Source: an uncultured Merdimonas sp.
GTDB lineage: Bacteria > Bacillota > Clostridia > Lachnospirales > Lachnospiraceae
Direction: 5' to 3'
Assembly (NCBI GenBank): GCA_944378225.1
Contig: CALWGE010000019.1
Coordinates: 1 to 43,791 of the forward strand
Length of the DNA stretch: 43,791 nucleotides
Part shown: one piece after another, positions 41,211 to 43,791 of the stretch
Position numbering within the stretch: the stretch's first letter is position 1
Layout of the letters: the number at the start of each line of letters is the position of its first letter
Notes under the pieces: model-generated
The model's input: the letters and a program-made list of their open reading frames with translations, nothing else
Database searches by the model: none
Told to the model about the DNA's origin: nothing
Position numbers and translations under genes: made by a program

Positions 41211-43295
41211 TTATCCAAACAGTGAAAAGGCTGCGAACAGAGAGGACAAAAGCGAGGCTACCAGAGACACCACCGTAATCTGAGTATTGATGGAAGGACC
41301 GGCCGTATCCTTGAAGGGATCACCTACCGTATCACCTGTGACCGCCGCCTTATGGGCCTCGGATCCCTTTCCGCCTTCATTTCCCGCCTCGATATATTTC
41401 TTCGCGTTATCCCAGAGACCGCCTGCGTTGGACATAAACAGGGCAAGCAGAAGTCCGCTGACGATATTGCCAAGCAGGAAACCGCCCACAGCCAGAGGAC
41501 CGCCGATAAAGCCTACAAGAACTGTGGCAAGGATGGCCAGAAGCCCCGCAGGGATCAGCTCCTGCAGAGCGCCTTCCGTCGCGATATTGATGCAGGTATC
41601 GTAATCTGCTTTCACGCCTTCCTTTCCTTCCTTCAGTCCGGCGATTTCCCTGAACTGGCGGCGGATTTCCTGAACCATCTTCTGAGCGTTCTTATCCACG
41701 CCCAGCATCAGCATGGCCGAGAACACGGCGGGAACGGAGGCTCCGATGAGAATTCCGAAAAACACCGTGGGATCCATAATATCAAATCCCGTAATCAGTT
41801 CCTTCCCCTGGACTGCCAGGGATACATTGACCTCCGACATATAGGCGCCCAGAAGGGAAATCACCGTCAGGCCGGCCGCTCCGATGGAAAAGCCCTTGGT
41901 TACAGCCTTCACCGTATTTCCGGCGCTGTCCAGCTCGTCCGCTACCCGGATAGTCTCTTCTCCCAGGCCTCCCATCTCCGCCAGACCTCTTGCATTGTCC
42001 ACAATGGGACCATAAGCGTCGTTGCTGATAATCATGCCCACGATGGAGAGCATACCCACCGCCGCCATGGCAATTCCAAAGAGGGCATAACCCTCTCCCA
42101 GAGGTTCGCACAGCTTATAAGCCGTCAGCGCGGAAACAGCGATGCCTACCATGGCAGGAAGCGAGGAAATGAAACCATAGGAAATACCGGACAACACAGT
42201 GAACGCCGGGCCGGACTGAGACGCATGGGCCACCTTGCGTACAACAGGTTTGGTGTCATCCGTAAAATAGTCCGTCGTAATGCCGATGACCACGCCCACC
42301 AGAAGGCCTACCGAGGAAGCGCCCCAGATCCGCCACTCAAAACCGTCCAGGAACGCGGTGGCAGCCGCAGTCAGCAGAATAAAAAGAATCGTAGTAGAAT
42401 AGGTAGAAGAATTCAGAGCACGGGTGGGATTGCCGTTCTTTCCCACACGGGCGCAGGCAATTCCGATGATGGAAGCCAGCAGACCAATGGCTGCATAGCA
42501 GAATACCATCGCCGCATTGGCACCCACGCCGCCGTCCAGAGCCTGCGCCATTACAAGCGCCGAAGCCATGGCCGCCACATTGGAATCGAAGAGATCTGCG
42601 CCCATGCCGGCTACATCGCCCACATTGTCACCCACGTTGTCCGCGATGACAGCCGGATTGCGCGGGTCATCCTCCGGAATTCCAAGCTCCACCTTACCCG
42701 TCAGGTCCGCAGCCACGTCCGCTGTCTTGGTGAAAATACCGCCGCCTGCCTTGGCAAAGAGGGCCAGAGAACTGGCGCCAAAGGAAAAGCCCAGAAGAAC
42801 CGAGGCATCCGCCGTAATCATCAGCACTGCCATGACACCCAGCAGACAGAACCCCACTACCGAAAGGCCCATGACAGCGCCGCCCCGGAAACCAATCAGG
42901 AAGGCCGGCTTCAGCCCCCTCTGCGCGCCTTCTGCCGCCCGGGAATTGGCATGGGTCGCTACCAGGATACCGATTTTTCCCGCAATGGCGGACAGAACCG
43001 TTCCTGCCAGATAGGCCGCCGCCATGGAAATATTCTCAAGGGCATTCCCGTTCCAGATGGGACCGGGCAGAAAAATCAGAATCAGAATCGCCGCAATTCC
43101 GGCGAATCTGGCCAGAACAAAATATTCTTTGCGCATAAAGGTATTGGCGCCCGCATGAATCAACCCGGAAACCTCCCGGATCCTCGCGTTTTCCGCAGGC
43201 TGCCGCTTCACCCAGAAATGCAGATAGACCGCATACGCAAAAGCAATTACTACTGTAAGAAACGAGACTGTGTACACCAGCTTCAAAAGATCCAT
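41211..43295 (-). CDS. hppA: Membrane-bound proton-pumping pyrophosphatase (K+-independent type)
   Basis: It couples pyrophosphate hydrolysis to ion pumping across the cytoplasmic membrane. The start at 43295 gives 694 residues beginning with the first transmembrane helix; GGGGGA lies upstream, and an earlier in-frame start adds a polar stretch not seen in the family. About 16 helices are expected. DVAADLTGK (193-201) and DNVGDNVGD (219-227) are pyrophosphate and Mg binding motifs. In GNTVKAVT, Lys463 and Thr466 occupy the positions that mark the K+-independent, usually H+-pumping, class; K+-dependent members have Ala there. The promoter is at 43348-43376. Confidence 0.95.
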   Translation of the reverse strand: MDLLKLVYTVSFLTVVIAFAYAVYLHFWVKRQPAENARIREVSGLIHAGANTFMRKEYFVLARFAGIAAILILIFLPGPIWNGNALENISMAAAYLAGTVLSAIAGKIGILVATHANSRAAEGAQRGLKPAFLIGFRGGAVMGLSVVGFCLLGVMAVLMITADASVLLGFSFGASSLALFAKAGGGIFTKTADVAADLTGKVELGIPEDDPRNPAVIADNVGDNVGDVAGMGADLFDSNVAAMASALVMAQALDGGVGANAAMVFCYAAIGLLASIIGIACARVGKNGNPTRALNSSTYSTTILFILLTAAATAFLDGFEWRIWGASSVGLLVGVVIGITTDYFTDDTKPVVRKVAHASQSGPAFTVLSGISYGFISSLPAMVGIAVSALTAYKLCEPLGEGYALFGIAMAAVGMLSIVGMIISNDAYGPIVDNARGLAEMGGLGEETIRVADELDSAGNTVKAVTKGFSIGAAGLTVISLLGAYMSEVNVSLAVQGKELITGFDIMDPTVFFGILIGASVPAVFSAMLMLGVDKNAQKMVQEIRRQFREIAGLKEGKEGVKADYDTCINIATEGALQELIPAGLLAILATVLVGFIGGPLAVGGFLLGNIVSGLLLALFMSNAGGLWDNAKKYIEAGNEGGKGSEAHKAAVTGDTVGDPFKDTAGPSINTQITVVSLVASLLSSLFAAFSLFG

Positions 43296-43347
43296 ACATT
43301 TCCCCCATTTCCTTAAAATATGTCTGAAAATATCGAGCTTTGGTTTC

Positions 43348-43376
43348 ATTATAGATCTTTTTATTTGGATGTTCAA
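43348..43376 (-). promoter_or_regulatory. Promoter of hppA
   Basis: On the minus strand, -35 TTGAAC (43371-43376), a 17-bp spacer and a perfect -10 TATAAT (43348-43353), about 50 nt before the hppA start. Confidence 0.65.
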
Positions 43377-43378
43377 TT

Positions 43379-43407
43379 CTATTTTCAGTGAATTTATATG
43401 AAAATAG
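43379..43407. repeat. AT-rich inverted repeat upstream of hppA
   Basis: CTATTTTCA (43379-43387) and TGAAAATAG (43399-43407) pair perfectly around an 11-nt loop, just upstream of the hppA -35 and downstream of the phosphatase remnant. It could be a weak terminator of that gene or an operator of hppA. Confidence 0.35.
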
Positions 43408-43433
43408 TGCTTTTTACAAATAATTTTTATTCA

Positions 43434-43721
43434 TTATTCATAATACTTTCCCGGTTTCAGCCTGCCCGCGTCAGCATTCAGAATATGGTCCAGAAGACCC
43501 TCGCAGCCCTCCTTCACATCCTCATAGGTCACATCAAAATTCCCCGTGTACCAGGGGTCCGCAATGTCTCCGGGGCGCTCCGTAAAATCCAGCAGCAGCG
43601 ACACCTTCCCTTCCGGGTCTGCCCCCAGAATCCGCATCATATTCCGCCGGTTCCAGCCGTCCATGCCAATGATATAGTCATATTTGTCATAATCCGCCTT
43701 CGTCATCTGCACGGCTGTTTA
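43434..43721 (-). pseudogene. Low-molecular-weight protein tyrosine phosphatase, N-terminally truncated
   Basis: The readable part (about 95 residues, beginning TAVQMTKADYD) is the C-terminal two thirds of a low-molecular-weight phosphotyrosine phosphatase: YDYIIGMD, then the general-acid loop DPWYTGNFDVTYEDV and a final helix. The N-terminal third, with the catalytic C-x5-R-S loop, is missing. Upstream in the same frame a TAA stop follows almost at once (43722-43724). The remaining bases to the window edge are AT-rich and encode nothing like the expected sequence in any frame. This may be a broken gene, a recombination junction or an assembly error at the edge. Translated alone it could not be an active phosphatase. 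Confidence 0.75.
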
Positions 43722-43791
43722 TGAGCGAGGTCAATTCCTCATAATTGGCGCGGCACTTCCTTAAAATCATCATTGTCAGACAATTATAATT

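Noticed and set aside
41352-43316. A 654-codon open frame on the plus strand opposite hppA
   Set aside because: It is exactly antisense to a clear membrane pyrophosphatase, has no recognisable domains or ribosome site, and is rich in the His/Arg/Gln expected from the complement of GC-rich hydrophobic codons.

Overview
The window looks like chromosomal DNA of an anaerobic Firmicute, most likely Lachnospiraceae (class Clostridia). The reasons are a HydG [FeFe]-hydrogenase maturase, a mannose-family PTS, PadR/DUF1700/DUF4097 and DUF975 proteins, strong TTGACA/TATAAT-type promoters with AGGAGG ribosome sites, and a Gram-positive type LexA box. The genus cannot be fixed from the sequence. I saw no rRNA, tRNA, insertion sequence or CRISPR array.

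Layout. 0.2-4.8 kb: three polytopic membrane proteins of GT-C glycosyltransferase type. 4.9-7.6 kb: carbamate kinase, a small Cys-containing protein and hydG. 7.8-9.1 kb: DNA polymerase IV under a LexA box, overlapping tail to tail with coaX. 9.1-11.9 kb: a PBP2a-like lipoprotein transpeptidase cotranscribed with coaX. 12.1-18.7 kb: a PHP phosphoesterase, a folC-pheA-degV operon and tex. 18.9-20.1 kb: a two-gene membrane operon. 20.1-26.8 kb: a mannose-family PTS operon (IIA-IIB-IIC-IID-SIS) with a divergent GntR regulator, followed past a terminator by a YitT-like membrane protein and an L-asparaginase. The set fits use of an Amadori-type sugar-amino acid such as fructose-asparagine. 26.9-31.0 kb: pheB-hom-apgM-lysC, an aspartate-to-threonine operon in which the phosphoglycerate-mutase-like protein probably replaces ThrB. 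31.3-32.4 kb: prfB with its programmed +1 frameshift.

32.7-36.1 kb holds the most interesting locus. A 50-residue peptide with a short Cys/His/Trp tail is followed by a GC-rich hairpin, a radical SAM/SPASM enzyme, a soluble and apparently intact Hanks-type Ser/Thr kinase, and an unrecognised 301-residue protein. That last protein has three beta-hairpin-like repeats that faintly recall ABBA (PT-barrel) prenyltransferases. I read this as a RiPP locus whose enzyme combination I do not recognise from any characterised pathway.

36.1-39.6 kb: a PadR-controlled envelope-stress type operon (padR, DUF1700, DUF4097 protein with a Trp/Asp hendecad repeat, pspC) running into a glycerate kinase. 39.9-43.8 kb: an unknown lipoprotein, a membrane pyrophosphatase with the K+-independent signature, and a low-molecular-weight tyrosine phosphatase that lacks its N-terminal catalytic loop at the window edge.
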